The notes: a model not told the origin generated them from the letters alone. DNA of 64,000 nt from Paenibacillus taiwanensis DSM 18679 (GCF_000425125.1 NZ_KE384306.1:273705-337704), one strand, 5' to 3'; counted from the first letter of the stretch, positions 18,027 to 27,192 are shown. Program-made: numbers and translations.

Positions 18027-19271
18027 TTGAGCAGCAATGACATCATTGTGAGTTTGGACATCGGTACATCCAAAGTGCGCGCTATCATCGGCGAAATAAA
18101 CAACGGAACGCTGCAAATTATTGGCGTTGGTTCTGCTGAATCAGAAGGAATTCGCAAAGGTGCGATTGTAGATATTGACCAGACTGTGCAATCTATACGT
18201 AATGCGGTTGAACATGCTGAGCGCATGGTCGGTATTGAAATATCGGAAGTGTATGTTGGAATTACTGGTAACCATATTGGATTGCAAACAAGTCACGGCG
18301 TAGTGGCCGTATCAAATGAAGATCGTGAAATTGGCGAAGAGGATATCGTTCGTGTGCTTAAAGCTGCCGAAGTGATTGCTCTGCCGCCTGAACGTGAGAT
18401 TATTGATGTTGTAGCGAAGCAATATGTCGTTGACGGGCTGCATGATATTCATGACCCTCGCGGCATGATTGGCGTTCGTCTGGAAGTGGATGCTACAATT
18501 ATTACAGGGGCTAAGACAGCTATTCATAATTTGATGCGCTGTGTGGAGAAGGCTGGACTTCATGTAAAGGATCTAGTGCTGATGCCACTGTCCGGAGGTC
18601 AGCTTGCATTGTCCAAGGACGAGAAGATGGTTGGTTCCGTTCTGGTTGATGTTGGTGCTGGAGCAACGACGATTTCGGTCTTCCAAGACGGCACATTAAC
18701 AGCTACTTCAACGCTTCCAATCGGGGGCGACTTCGTTACGAATGATATTGCGTACGGTTTGCGTACGATGTCAGATCAAGCGGAGAAGATCAAGCTGAAA
18801 TTCGGTTGTGCATGGATAGATGATGCCTCCGAAGATGCTGTGTTCAAAGTGACACGAATTGGAAGTAATGTGGAAAAAGAGTTCAATCAAGTGTTCTTGG
18901 CGAACGTTGTCGAACCGCGTGTGCAAGAAATATTCCATCTCGTTAAAAATGAAGTGAAGCGCCTAGGTTTTAATGATTTACCAGGCGGTTATATATTGTC
19001 GGGCGGAACGGTCTCGATGCCAGGAGTGCTGAGTGCTGCTCAGGCGGAGCTACAGACTTCTGTTCGGATTGCCGTACCTGATTTTATAGGTGTTCGTGAT
19101 CCAGGATTTGTGAGCGGTGTTGGTGTGCTTCACCACGTGCTTCGCTCTGTGCGTCCGCGTGGTGGCGGTGGTGCCAAGAAGACGGCTCCTCGTAAAGTGA
19201 CTCCTGCGGAGACATCAAACAAACCTGGGTTTATTGAGCGGTTAAAAAATATGTTTAGTGAATTTATTTAA
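18027..19271 (+). CDS. ftsA: Cell division protein FtsA
   Basis: This 414-residue actin-like ATPase tethers FtsZ to the membrane. It has the SHS2-containing actin fold with DIGTSKVRAIIGE at the N-terminus, a phosphate loop VDVGAGATTISVF, GGYILSGGTVSMPGV near the C-terminus, and a terminal amphipathic helix (FIERLKNMFSEFI) for membrane binding. TTG at 18027 is chosen as start because GGGAGGTG ends 7 bases before it; the frame is open for 24 more codons upstream. It lies directly before ftsZ. Confidence 0.96.
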   Translation: MSSNDIIVSLDIGTSKVRAIIGEINNGTLQIIGVGSAESEGIRKGAIVDIDQTVQSIRNAVEHAERMVGIEISEVYVGITGNHIGLQTSHGVVAVSNEDREIGEEDIVRVLKAAEVIALPPEREIIDVVAKQYVVDGLHDIHDPRGMIGVRLEVDATIITGAKTAIHNLMRCVEKAGLHVKDLVLMPLSGGQLALSKDEKMVGSVLVDVGAGATTISVFQDGTLTATSTLPIGGDFVTNDIAYGLRTMSDQAEKIKLKFGCAWIDDASEDAVFKVTRIGSNVEKEFNQVFLANVVEPRVQEIFHLVKNEVKRLGFNDLPGGYILSGGTVSMPGVLSAAQAELQTSVRIAVPDFIGVRDPGFVSGVGVLHHVLRSVRPRGGGGAKKTAPRKVTPAETSNKPGFIERLKNMFSEFI

Positions 19272-19337
19272 ATGGAATGTTACGAACGAAAGTGACCTCG
19301 CGCCATCCATGCACATTGAAGGGGAGATGGAGAACTC

Positions 19338-20468
19338 ATGTTGGAATTTGAATTTGAGATGGAACAATTAGCCCAGATTAAAGTTATCGGGGTCGGCGGT
19401 GGCGGTAGTAATGCTGTTAACCGGATGATTGATAACGGCGTACAGGGTGTTGAATTTATTACAGTGAATACGGACGCGCAGGCGCTCCACTTCGCAAAGT
19501 CTGAGCATAAGCTACAGATCGGGGACAAGCTTACGCGTGGACTCGGTGCAGGTGCTAATCCGGACGTAGGCAAGAAAGCAGCTGAAGAATCCCGCGAGAT
19601 GATCATGAACACGCTTAAAGGCGCTGACATGGTATTTGTCACTGCTGGTATGGGCGGTGGCACGGGGACGGGGGCTGCACCTGTTATTGCGGAGATCGCA
19701 CGTGAGTGTGGGGCATTAACTGTTGGTGTTGTTACACGTCCGTTTACATTTGAAGGTCGCAAACGGCTTTCCCAAGCTGAATTGGGTATTGAGGCGCTTA
19801 AAGAGAAGGTAGATACTTTAATCGTCATTCCGAACGATCGTTTGCTTGAAATCGTAGACAAGAAGACTCCGATGCTTGAAGCGTTCCGCGCAGCAGACAA
19901 CGTGCTACGCCAAGCGGTTCAAGGCATCTCCGACCTGATCGCGGTGCCAGGCTTGATTAACTTGGACTTCGCTGATGTGAAGACCATTATGACTGAACGT
20001 GGCTCTGCGTTGATGGGTATCGGCATAGCAAATGGTGAAGAACGTGCCTCTGAAGCGGCACGCAAAGCGATCATGAGCCCACTGCTTGAGACATCGATTG
20101 ATGGAGCACGTGGTGTAATCATGAATATTACTGGCGGCTCCAACTTGTCGCTTTATGAAGTAAATGAAGCTGCTGAGATCGTGACCGCTGCGTCTGATCC
20201 AGAAGTGAATATGATCTTTGGTGCTATTATTGATGAAAACATGAAGGATGATATCAAAGTAACGGTAATCGCAACAGGCTTTGAACATAAGCCTGCACCG
20301 CCGATGCCTGCCGTACGTCGTCCATCTGCAACACAGAACTCAGCTGCGCAGGAGCCTCATGATTCACGTACATCCACGCTCCGTCCATTTGGCAATCAAG
20401 CCTCTTCGGACCAGTTGGACATACCTACTTTTTTACGGAATCGTCCACGCAACTCGAATAACGATTAA
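19338..20468 (+). CDS. ftsZ: Cell division GTPase FtsZ
   Basis: This 376-residue tubulin homologue forms the Z ring. The GTP-binding tubulin signature GGGTGTG is at 106-112; the T7-loop catalytic region [11 protein letters not shown] follows, then a variable linker and the conserved C-terminal peptide [10 protein letters not shown], which binds FtsA and SepF. The ATG has GGGGAGATGGAGA upstream. SepF and DivIVA partners are encoded 7-9 kb downstream. Confidence 0.98.
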   Translation: MLEFEFEMEQLAQIKVIGVGGGGSNAVNRMIDNGVQGVEFITVNTDAQALHFAKSEHKLQIGDKLTRGLGAGANPDVGKKAAEESREMIMNTLKGADMVFVTAGMGGGTGTGAAPVIAEIARECGALTVGVVTRPFTFEGRKRLSQAELGIEALKEKVDTLIVIPNDRLLEIVDKKTPMLEAFRAADNVLRQAVQGISDLIAVPGLINLDFADVKTIMTERGSALMGIGIANGEERASEAARKAIMSPLLETSIDGARGVIMNITGGSNLSLYEVNEAAEIVTAASDPEVNMIFGAIIDENMKDDIKVTVIATGFEHKPAPPMPAVRRPSATQNSAAQEPHDSRTSTLRPFGNQASSDQLDIPTFLRNRPRNSNND

Positions 20469-20485
20469 TCGTTACCACCTATTAA

Positions 20486-20527
20486 GAGGTGCCCTCAGTC
20501 TATCGACTGAGCAGGCGCCTCTTTTTG
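20486..20527 (+). terminator. Terminator after ftsZ
   Basis: Long stem with inner CTCAGTC / GACTGAG and outer GAGGTGCC / GGCGCCTC arms, then TTTTT. It ends the dcw transcription unit before spoIIGA. Confidence 0.9.
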
Positions 20528-20576
20528 CTATTTTATCCATCATTATACTTATTGTACATCGTATTGTTGACTGTCC

Positions 20577-20642
20577 TCGACAAAAAAAGTGACATTCCTC
20601 ACCCAGTATTAGACAGACTTCGAAGCTTGCGCTCATTATACT
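20577..20642 (+). promoter_or_regulatory. Probable Spo0A-activated spoIIG promoter
   Basis: TAGACA (20610-20615) and TATACT (20637-20642) are separated by 21 bp instead of 17. The B. subtilis spoIIG promoter is known for the same over-long spacing and for activation by Spo0A. A 0A-box-like CCTCGACAAAA (reverse of TTTTGTCGAGG) lies at 20575-20585, and a weaker ACTTCGAA lies inside the spacer at 20617-20624. Confidence 0.7.
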
Positions 20643-20700
20643 AGTCTTAATCTTAACGAACTCAATAGAAACTGGCGGTGTTGTTAAAGGGGGGGGCGCA

Positions 20701-21684
20701 TTGACCGTCATTTATGCCGATCTTGTCTTTGGTTTAAACGCAGTTCTCGACTGGACACTGCTTGCAATGTCGGCGCGCTTGCGTGGACTTCGGCCGTCAA
20801 CAGGGCGAATGGCAAGTGCAGCAGCAATTGGAACGGTATATGCGGCTGTTCTATTTGTGCCAACAATCCCTTTCCTCGTGACTATAGGGGGAAAGGTGCT
20901 TATATCTATATGTATGCTTATAGTGGCGTTTGGATTTCACCAACTTGGATTTTTCTTACGTAACTTGTTAGCTTTTTATTTCAGTGCGTTTGTTATAGCC
21001 GGTGGTGCATTTGGAATTCAGTACATGATAAAGGATGCCACTTTATGGTCCTCATTTGGAACGACAAGTGCGGCAGCTGTGCATGAACAATTGAAGTTCG
21101 GTGCGGGGCTGCTAGTATTCGGCCTTGCAGCTTCCTATGCGATTTATCGAATCGCTTGGCGTCAGCAGAAGGATCAGACGCAGATGAACAGCTTTATTGC
21201 AGAAGTAGAGATCGGCATAGGCGATACGATTAGGACGTGCCAAGGACTTATTGATACAGGGAACAGCTTAAAGGAGCCCATTTCAGGTGCTCCGGTAATG
21301 ATTACGAATGCAAGCCTGTGGGAAGGGGTACTGCCTGCAGAATGGTTGAAAGCGATTCAAGCAGGAGCAGTGCTGGATTGTTTTCACACATACGATGCTG
21401 AGTGCTCGAGCAAAGGTACATGTCCGATTGATGAAGCCAAGCTGCGTATTTTGCCTTATCGTGGTGTGAATCAGGCGACACAGTGGATGCTAGGTTTTAA
21501 GCCGGATTATATAGTCGTGAAGCATGAAGGCCTTAGTTATAGGAGTCGACATGTTATTGTCGGGCTTGATAGTGGTCGTCTATCGCAAGATGAACAGTTC
21601 CAAGCCATTATACACCCAGAGCTTATAGCAGCAGCACTGCAACAACCGGAAGCCTCTGTACCGGTATCTACGAAGGCATCTTAA
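20701..21684 (+). CDS. spoIIGA: Sigma-E processing protease SpoIIGA
   Basis: This 327-residue protein has about five N-terminal membrane helices (residues about 5-150) and a cytoplasmic aspartic protease domain. Its catalytic motif LID185TGN sits in CQGLIDTGNSLKEP. During sporulation it cleaves pro-sigma-E in the mother cell after a signal from the forespore. The start is TTG at 20701 behind AAAGGGGGGG. It is followed by its substrate gene sigE, as in other spore formers. Confidence 0.95.
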   Translation: MTVIYADLVFGLNAVLDWTLLAMSARLRGLRPSTGRMASAAAIGTVYAAVLFVPTIPFLVTIGGKVLISICMLIVAFGFHQLGFFLRNLLAFYFSAFVIAGGAFGIQYMIKDATLWSSFGTTSAAAVHEQLKFGAGLLVFGLAASYAIYRIAWRQQKDQTQMNSFIAEVEIGIGDTIRTCQGLIDTGNSLKEPISGAPVMITNASLWEGVLPAEWLKAIQAGAVLDCFHTYDAECSSKGTCPIDEAKLRILPYRGVNQATQWMLGFKPDYIVVKHEGLSYRSRHVIVGLDSGRLSQDEQFQAIIHPELIAAALQQPEASVPVSTKAS

Positions 21685-21751
21685 TAGGATAGTTGCGTAA
21701 GAGGCACTCCTATCATCATTATTTTATTTACGTTCATAGGGAGGAACGGCG

Positions 21752-22474
21752 ATGCGGTTGAAATGGAGAATGTTTATACAGATTCAAATGTACAGAATGC
21801 TTCTGCTATTAGGTCTTAAACGTGCGGATGTATATTATATTGGAGGAAGTGAAGCACTGCCGCCGCCGCTCACTCGAGAAGAAGAAGAGTATTTGTTAGG
21901 CAAGCTGTCTTCAGGGGATACGGCCATACGAGCTATGCTGATAGAGCGAAATCTACGACTTGTCGTTTATATAGCACGTAAATTTGAAAATACGGGTATA
22001 CACATTGAAGATTTGGTATCGATTGGGGCCATCGGCTTGATCAAGGCTGTGAATACGTTTGACCCTGAGAAGAAGATTAAGTTAGCTACTTATGCTTCAC
22101 GCTGTATAGAAAATGAAATTTTGATGTACTTGCGTCGGAACAGTAAAACAAGAACAGAGGTGTCCTTTGACGAGCCGTTAAACATTGATTGGGATGGGAA
22201 TGAATTGTTGTTGTCTGATGTATTAGGTACTGAAAATGACACCATATACAAAAATATTGAAGAGCAAGTGGACCGCAAGCTGCTGCACAAGGCGCTTGAT
22301 AAGTTAAGCGAACGCGAGCGTATGATTATGGAGCTGCGTTTTGGCTTGTCAGACGGTGAAGAAAAGACCCAAAAGGACGTAGCCGACCTGCTTGGTATAT
22401 CCCAGTCTTACATATCACGGCTTGAAAAGCGGATTATTAAGCGGTTGCGCAAAGAATTTAATAAGATGGTGTAA
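21752..22474 (+). CDS. sigE: Mother-cell sigma factor E, pro-protein
   Basis: This 240-residue sigma-70 family factor is made as an inactive precursor. The N-terminal pro-sequence (about 1-29, hydrophobic and basic) is followed by the cleavage region [13 protein letters not shown]. Regions 2 ([35 protein letters not shown]) and 4 ([36 protein letters not shown]) are intact. It directs early mother-cell transcription and is activated by the upstream spoIIGA product. GGGAGG precedes the ATG. Confidence 0.97.
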   Translation: MRLKWRMFIQIQMYRMLLLLGLKRADVYYIGGSEALPPPLTREEEEYLLGKLSSGDTAIRAMLIERNLRLVVYIARKFENTGIHIEDLVSIGAIGLIKAVNTFDPEKKIKLATYASRCIENEILMYLRRNSKTRTEVSFDEPLNIDWDGNELLLSDVLGTENDTIYKNIEEQVDRKLLHKALDKLSERERMIMELRFGLSDGEEKTQKDVADLLGISQSYISRLEKRIIKRLRKEFNKMV

Positions 22475-22480
22475 AATGCA

Positions 22481-22529
22481 GGGGTTGTCTCGAAAGTCAG
22501 TCTAAACTGACTACGGACGCCCCGTTTTT
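22481..22529 (+). terminator. Hairpin terminator after sigE
   Basis: Inner stem AGTCAG / CTGACT with a TCTAAA loop and outer GGGG / CCCC pairs, followed by GTTTTTG. The left arm GGGGTTGTCTCGAAAGTCA also resembles IS1182-type terminal sequences, so it may be a leftover element end that now acts as a terminator. Confidence 0.65.
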
Positions 22530-22649
22530 GTTGACAATTAAAAAGGAGCAAAAAAAATCGCCAAATGTTGTAGAATGGAAGTTACACAAAGCCTACAAAA
22601 AAGAGTCGATTTTTTAGGCGTAATCAAGTGAACTAAACAGTATGTCTAC

Positions 22650-22970
22650 ACAGGCATCAACGCCCTACCGATACGCGCTGCTTCAGCCCCCATTATGAAG
22701 CGCCTGACTGCGTCTTTTTTGCCGATGCCCAAGACTGTGCTAGCCGACGCAGGCTATGGCAGGGAGGAAAATGATTTGTTTGAGATAGGGGAGACAAAGA
22801 ACCGCGGATGTGCTCCTGTCTTACCGCAGCTATATGAAGGAGAAGACACGTCGTTACAAAAAGGACATTCGACATGCCTCAAACTGGACGTAGGAAGGGC
22901 ACGATGATCGGTTCGTGTGCCCGAGTAGGCGCTGCATTCGCATTAAGAAATACAAAGCGATAGAGTAGAG
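22650..22970 (+). pseudogene. IS1182-like transposase remnant, middle to C-terminal part
   Basis: Fragments typical of the IS1182 transposase appear in order across frames: HQRPTDTRCF (near 22655), then MKRLTASFLPMPKTVLADAGYGREEN (22695-22775; two adjoining pieces), then SYMKEKTRRYKKDIRHASNW (near 22828-22888) and DDRFVCPSRRRC (near 22905). Frame changes and stops break it. It lies in the 1.3-kb gap between sigE and sigG, which are normally adjacent. Confidence 0.78.
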
Positions 22971-23279
22971 CGCAGAGCGCGATGATAGCTGGTGGAATAG
23001 GCTGACTTTGGTGGACAGACGATCCGTTATGTGCGGTAAAAACACGCTTTGGGTGTAGTTACTGGCCAAGATATCCGCTATTGCCTCTAAACTACCGCCA
23101 ATCGAGGAAGAAATATGCAATTAGCGTACCCCCTGTCCGCTAAGCGGCCTACTAATCCTTACATCCACCCGATACCGGATCTCTCGTCCGGTTACGTATA
23201 CCGGACCACTACCGCAACATCATACCGATGATCCGCGCGCTCTGCGCTTAAGTTGTAACGGGGGCTTTTAATGTGCGCA

Positions 23280-23505
23280 TTTTAGAGGCATTGGAAGAAC
23301 AGCCTGTTAACAAACACCTGCTCGCACCAACCTTTAAGCACTATGAAAATAAGCAAGCTTAGATGCTTGTGGATTTGGAGTGCTACGTTTATGCGGATTT
23401 ATGAGAATGAAGGAAGATCAAATGAAAAACGGTCAATTAAAACCGGGCTACGATGTGCAGACGGCGACCGAAAGCCAGTTGCAGGTGGCGGTATCCGTTC
23501 CGCCA
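23280..23505 (+). pseudogene. IS1182-like transposase remnant, N-terminal to middle part
   Basis: SATFMRI (near 23380) followed after a frame change by [20 protein letters not shown] (near 23407-23466) matches the [23 protein letters not shown] core of IS1182 transposases. The preceding ALEEQPVNKHLLAPTFKHYE is compatible with the helical region before it. This part should come before the fragment at 22650-22970 in an intact gene, but here it lies after it. Between the two (22970-23280) no coding sequence is recognised, only a GTCCGGT / ACCGGAC inverted repeat near 23187-23207. Confidence 0.75.
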
Positions 23506-23532
23506 TTTTCCAACAGAAGCATAAGCGCCAAT

Positions 23533-23576
23533 AAAGTTGGACGGAAAACATTACGTTTTTCCGCCCAACTTTTTTA
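23533..23576 (+). terminator. Terminator downstream of the transposase remnants
   Basis: Stem AAAGTTGG-CGGAAAA / TTTTCCG-CCAACTTT with a T tract. It lies between the remnants and the sigG promoter and would cut read-through from sigE. Confidence 0.8.
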
Positions 23577-23723
23577 TTTTGGTTTTTTTTCGGATAGCCG
23601 CTTTTGTATGCAGCAAGGGACCTTAAATTTTTTTAAGCGAGCAAAAATGAAAATAACGTTGATGGGATGCGACTTTGAGCCCTGCGCAGAAGGTTGGGGC
23701 ACTCCATCTCGATAACAGAACAG

Positions 23724-23752
23724 GAATAATTCGGGGGTCCAAGGAGATAATG
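23724..23752 (+). promoter_or_regulatory. Candidate sigma-F (forespore) promoter of sigG
   Basis: GGAGATAATG (23743-23752) is a complete match to the sigma-F -10 pattern GGNNANANTR. GAATA at 23724-23728 matches 4 of 5 of the -35 pattern GYATA, with a 14-base spacer. sigG is a sigma-F-dependent gene in B. subtilis. Confidence 0.55.
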
Positions 23753-23773
23753 TACATTAATGTTTCTCCTTGG
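23739..23773 (+). promoter_or_regulatory. sigG leader hairpin sequestering the ribosome binding site
   Basis: CCAAGGAGA (23739-23747) and TCTCCTTGG (23765-23773) are perfect 9-base inverted arms; a palindrome TAATGTACATTA lies between them. The right arm covers the first two bases of the sigG site GGGAGG (23772-23777). Transcripts arriving from upstream can form it, while a transcript from the sigma-F promoter would start inside it and lack the left arm. Confidence 0.7.
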
Positions 23774-23786
23774 GAGGTAATCACGA

Positions 23787-24569
23787 ATGACCCGAAATAA
23801 AGTCGAAATTTGCGGTGTCGATACATCTAAGCTGCCCGTGCTCACGAACGCTGAAATGCGTGCATTGTTCGTGGCTCTACAGGAACGAAACGAACTTATA
23901 GCCCGAGAGAAGCTTGTAAACGGCAATTTACGGCTTGTGCTGAGCGTAATACAACGGTTTAACAACCGTGGTGAGTTTGTGGATGATTTGTTTCAAGTCG
24001 GCTGCATCGGTCTTATGAAGGCAATTGATAATTTTGATCTAGGGCAGAACGTCAAATTTTCAACTTATGCTGTACCGATGATTATCGGAGAGATCCGGCG
24101 TTATTTGCGGGATAACAATCCCATTCGGGTATCGCGCAGCCTGCGTGACATCGCTTATAAGGCGTTGCAGGTTAGGGATGCGTTAACGAATCAAAATTCG
24201 CGTGAACCGACCATTCATGAGATTTCGGAAGCATTAAATGTCCCAAAGGAAGACGTTGTGTTTGCTTTGGATGCGATACAGGACCCCGTGTCTTTATTTG
24301 AACCGATATATCACGATGGCGGCGACCCGATATTTGTTATGGATCAGATCAGTGATGACAAAAACAAAGACGTGTCATGGATTGAAGAGATCGCACTTCG
24401 TGAAGCGATGCGTAAGTTAAATGAACGCGAGAAAATGATATTATCCATGCGCTTCTTTGAGGGTAAAACGCAGATGGAGGTAGCAGACGAAATCGGAATT
24501 TCACAGGCTCAGGTTTCGCGCCTCGAAAAATCAGCCATCAACCAGATGCAAAAGCATGTCCGCGTCTAA
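23787..24569 (+). CDS. sigG: Forespore sigma factor G
   Basis: This 260-residue sigma-70 family factor matches SigG in length and start (MTRNKVEICGVDTSKLPVL). Region 2 (NGNLRLVLSVIQRF, DDLFQVGCIGLMKAIDNFD), region 3 and region 4 (LNEREKMILSMRFFEGKTQ, VADEIGISQAQVSRLEKSA) are complete. SigG drives late forespore genes after engulfment. There is no pro-sequence. It lies 1.3 kb from sigE because of inserted transposase remnants, so its own promoter is likely dominant. Confidence 0.97.
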   Translation: MTRNKVEICGVDTSKLPVLTNAEMRALFVALQERNELIAREKLVNGNLRLVLSVIQRFNNRGEFVDDLFQVGCIGLMKAIDNFDLGQNVKFSTYAVPMIIGEIRRYLRDNNPIRVSRSLRDIAYKALQVRDALTNQNSREPTIHEISEALNVPKEDVVFALDAIQDPVSLFEPIYHDGGDPIFVMDQISDDKNKDVSWIEEIALREAMRKLNEREKMILSMRFFEGKTQMEVADEIGISQAQVSRLEKSAINQMQKHVRV

Positions 24570-24649
24570 AACACGATGTGAACCGTGCAGTGAGTAATGC
24601 CGCTGACGCATAATGCAGCCCGTTCTGTTTGCAAATGAAGAGGGAGTAC

Positions 24650-24693
24650 AAAAGGCGATCGCATTCCTGATAGGAGGTGGATCGTCTTTTGTT
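24650..24693 (+). terminator. Terminator after sigG
   Basis: AAAAGGCGATC / GATCGTCTTTT stem with one G-T pair, followed by GTT. The loop is long (19 bases). Confidence 0.65.
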
Positions 24694-24830
24694 ATGTGCT
24701 AATGAATGCTCATGCTGCACCCCATACGAGCCGAAGCAAGCAATTGTGTCCGCTTAACTTGTCCGCTGCTCTTTTTTGCTTGATCCGTTCATATACTAGC
24801 TAAAAGATGGCAGAGGGTGTGGTGAGCGGA

Positions 24831-25124
24831 ATGAAAATATCGGATTTTCAAACAAAAGATGTTATTAATATTGTGGATGGGAAAAAGCTAGGCCAGATCA
24901 GTGATCTGGAGCTTGATTTGAAGCAGGGGCGAATTGAGGCTATTGTTGTTCCTAACTACAGCAAGTTTCTTGGCTTGTTTGGTGGAGGTGCTGAGCTTAT
25001 TATCCCGTGGCGCCACATTGTCAAGATTGGTGCAGACGTTGTTTTGGTGAAAATGGAAGAAGTGAAGCCGCCACGACTTGAAGAGGGGGAACATGCAATC
25101 GCTCCTTATAAAGTCCAGCCATAA
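24831..25124 (+). CDS. ylmC: PRC-barrel protein YlmC/YmxH
   Basis: This 97-residue protein consists of one PRC-barrel-like domain (MKISDFQTKDVINIVDGKKLGQISDLELD). It is conserved between sigG and the ylmD-divIVA genes in Bacillales, where the family is tied to sporulation, but its action is unknown. ATG at 24831 is preferred for the typical MKIS start, with GGTGAGCGG upstream; an ATG at 24807 is in frame. Confidence 0.85.
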   Translation: MKISDFQTKDVINIVDGKKLGQISDLELDLKQGRIEAIVVPNYSKFLGLFGGGAELIIPWRHIVKIGADVVLVKMEEVKPPRLEEGEHAIAPYKVQP

Positions 25125-25184
25125 CAGCTTGTAGGTAGTCTTGCCTTCTTGGATTGTGGTAAACTGTACGATGAGGTGAGGACA

Positions 25185-26045
25185 ATGGAACCTTTTGAGC
25201 TCAAGCAATCCGAGCACGGTGATTTTCCGACTGTATTGGAATTAACCAAATGGGTGCAAGAAATATCAGGTTTGACGGTTGGATTTACGACAAGAAACGG
25301 TGGCGTAAGTTCAGGCAAATATCATTCGTTGAACTGTGCATTACACGTCGATGATCATCAGGAAGCGGTCATAACGAATCGTCAGCGATTAGCGCAAGTA
25401 AGCGGCTTTCCATTCGAGGCTTGGACATGTGCAGAACAAATTCATGGTAACCGTGTACATATAGTAACAGCAAATGATCGTGGCAAAGGTCGAAGTGAAC
25501 GTGAGGATGCGATTGCTAATGCAGACGCCTTGTTAACCAAGGAGTCGGGGGTATGGCTAACTTCATTTTATGCAGATTGTGTTCCTCTGTTATTTGTGGA
25601 CCCGACAACACGTGTTGTTGGACTGGCTCACGCAGGATGGAAGGGGACTGTTGACCAGATTGCGATTGCAACGGTGGATGCTATGGCAGATCAATTTGGA
25701 TGTCATCGAGCGGATATACGAGCTGCGATCGGACCATCGATTGGCAAGTGCTGTTATGAAGTGGACGAGCGGGTTATTCACCGCGTTCAATCCTTATATG
25801 AGCAATTGGAACTAGACGTAGAAGATGTGCTGGCACCTGTATCAGATGGGCATGCCATGATAGATCTACGGGAAATCAATCGACAATTGTTGATCAAAGC
25901 AGGAATTTTGACAACAAATATCGAATGTACTAATTGGTGTACTGGCTGTCGAACAGATCTGTTCTATTCGCATCGAATGGAAGGCGGACAGACAGGACGT
26001 ATGGCAAGTTGGATCGGATGGCTGGAAGAAGGGATGACCATATGA
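25185..26045 (+). CDS. pgeF: Peptidoglycan editing factor PgeF (YlmD, laccase-domain)
   Basis: This 286-residue protein of the multicopper-oxidase-like DUF152 family has the key segments VGFTTRNGGVSSG, AEQIHGNRVHIV, FYADCVPLLF and LAHAGWKGT, which carry the conserved His and Cys metal ligands. In E. coli the family removes L-Ser mis-incorporated in place of L-Ala in the UDP-MurNAc peptide. ATG at 25185 follows GAGGTGAGGA; the frame opens earlier at 25149. It overlaps ylmE by 4 bases (ATGA). Confidence 0.9.
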   Translation: MEPFELKQSEHGDFPTVLELTKWVQEISGLTVGFTTRNGGVSSGKYHSLNCALHVDDHQEAVITNRQRLAQVSGFPFEAWTCAEQIHGNRVHIVTANDRGKGRSEREDAIANADALLTKESGVWLTSFYADCVPLLFVDPTTRVVGLAHAGWKGTVDQIAIATVDAMADQFGCHRADIRAAIGPSIGKCCYEVDERVIHRVQSLYEQLELDVEDVLAPVSDGHAMIDLREINRQLLIKAGILTTNIECTNWCTGCRTDLFYSHRMEGGQTGRMASWIGWLEEGMTI

Positions 26046-26725
26046 CGCTACAGCATAGAATAGACAACGTAGAAGCACGGATACAAGCCGCGTGTACACG
26101 AAGCGGAAGAAGTCGCGAAGACGTCCATGTGATCGCGGTGACCAAGTATGTGTCGCTTGACGTTACGGGTGCGGCTATTCAAGCCGGATTAACACATATT
26201 GGAGAGAACCGTTGGCAGGATGCCGAACAGAAGTGGAATGCATTTCACTCAGATGCGACATGGCATTTTATCGGGTCGCTTCAATCGAAGAAAGCGAAGG
26301 ATGTCGTTGGTAAGTTTCCATACATCCATTCTTTAGATCGTGTGTCATTGGCGGAAGCAATCGAGAAGCGTGCAAGTTCACTTCAGACGAAAGTGCGCTG
26401 CTTTATTCAAGTGAATATTTCAGGTGAACAGACCAAGCAAGGGCTGGCTCCTGAAGAAGTAAAGCCGTTTTTGGAGCAGTTGCGTGAGTACCCGCATATT
26501 GTGCCGTTCGGGTTTATGACAATGGCGCCATACGAAGCTGAGCCTGAAGATACGAGACCCGTGTTTCGCGGCTTGCGCCAATTGCGCGACGAGATCAATC
26601 AACATTTGTCGGAACCTGTACAACATCTATCCATGGGGATGTCAAACGATTTCGAAGTAGCAATCGAAGAAGGAGCAACCTGGGTTCGACTCGGTTCCAT
26701 CCTGGTGGGGAAAGAAGGGGAATAA
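26042..26725 (+). CDS. ylmE: PLP-homeostasis protein YlmE (YggS/PLPBP family)
   Basis: This 227-residue single-domain PLP-binding protein has the lysine in VIAVTKYVS and the segments [32 protein letters not shown] and [21 protein letters not shown] (the last two flank the phosphate-binding loop). The family controls free PLP and amino-acid pools. The start at 26042 overlaps the pgeF stop (ATGA) and gives the usual length; the frame is open far upstream but inside pgeF. Confidence 0.94.
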   Translation: MTLQHRIDNVEARIQAACTRSGRSREDVHVIAVTKYVSLDVTGAAIQAGLTHIGENRWQDAEQKWNAFHSDATWHFIGSLQSKKAKDVVGKFPYIHSLDRVSLAEAIEKRASSLQTKVRCFIQVNISGEQTKQGLAPEEVKPFLEQLREYPHIVPFGFMTMAPYEAEPEDTRPVFRGLRQLRDEINQHLSEPVQHLSMGMSNDFEVAIEEGATWVRLGSILVGKEGE

Positions 26726-26726
26726 G

Positions 26727-27185
26727 ATGGGCGTAATGAACCGTTTTTTAAATTTTATCGGTATGCAGGAAGAAGAAGAATATACAGAGCGGGAGAAAGT
26801 GGCTTCTCATGACGATTATGAGCAGGAGGTTGAAGCGCCTGTATTTGATCAACATCGCAAGTCTGCGAAGGGAGCTAATATTGTGAGTATTCATTCACAA
26901 AAGGCTAGCAAAGTGGTACTTTATGAGCCACGCTCTTACGATGAAGCGCAGGAAATTGCCGATCATCTTCGCTCCCGCCGCTCGGTAGTTATTAATTTAC
27001 AACGTATTCGCAACGATCAAGCGCTGCGTATTATCGATTTTTTGAGCGGAACGGTGTATGCTTTAAGTGGTAATATTTCTAAGATTGGCAGTAATATTTT
27101 CTTATGCGTACCTGAGCATATTGAAGTACAAGGTTCAATTACAGAAATGTTTTCTGAAGAGCTTGATTATAATCAAATGAGGTGA
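26727..27185 (+). CDS. sepF: Cell division protein SepF
   Basis: This 152-residue protein has an N-terminal amphipathic membrane-binding helix ([13 protein letters not shown]), a flexible acidic linker and the SepF core (about 65-150: [42 protein letters not shown]). SepF forms rings that bundle FtsZ and anchor it to the membrane together with FtsA. It begins one base after ylmE. Confidence 0.96.
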   Translation: MGVMNRFLNFIGMQEEEEYTEREKVASHDDYEQEVEAPVFDQHRKSAKGANIVSIHSQKASKVVLYEPRSYDEAQEIADHLRSRRSVVINLQRIRNDQALRIIDFLSGTVYALSGNISKIGSNIFLCVPEHIEVQGSITEMFSEELDYNQMR

Positions 27186-27192
27186 ACTTAAT

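Noticed and set aside
19280-19900. 206-codon open frame antisense to ftsZ
   Set aside because: It is the mirror frame of a highly conserved gene, Ser/Pro/Ala-rich, with no ribosome binding site or family resemblance.
22854-23120. Open frames in the sigE-sigG gap
   Set aside because: Their translations do not read as proteins; the recognisable content is broken IS1182-like transposase in other frames.
23187-23207. GTCCGGT / ACCGGAC inverted repeat
   Set aside because: A short stem without T tract inside transposon debris; no function could be supported.
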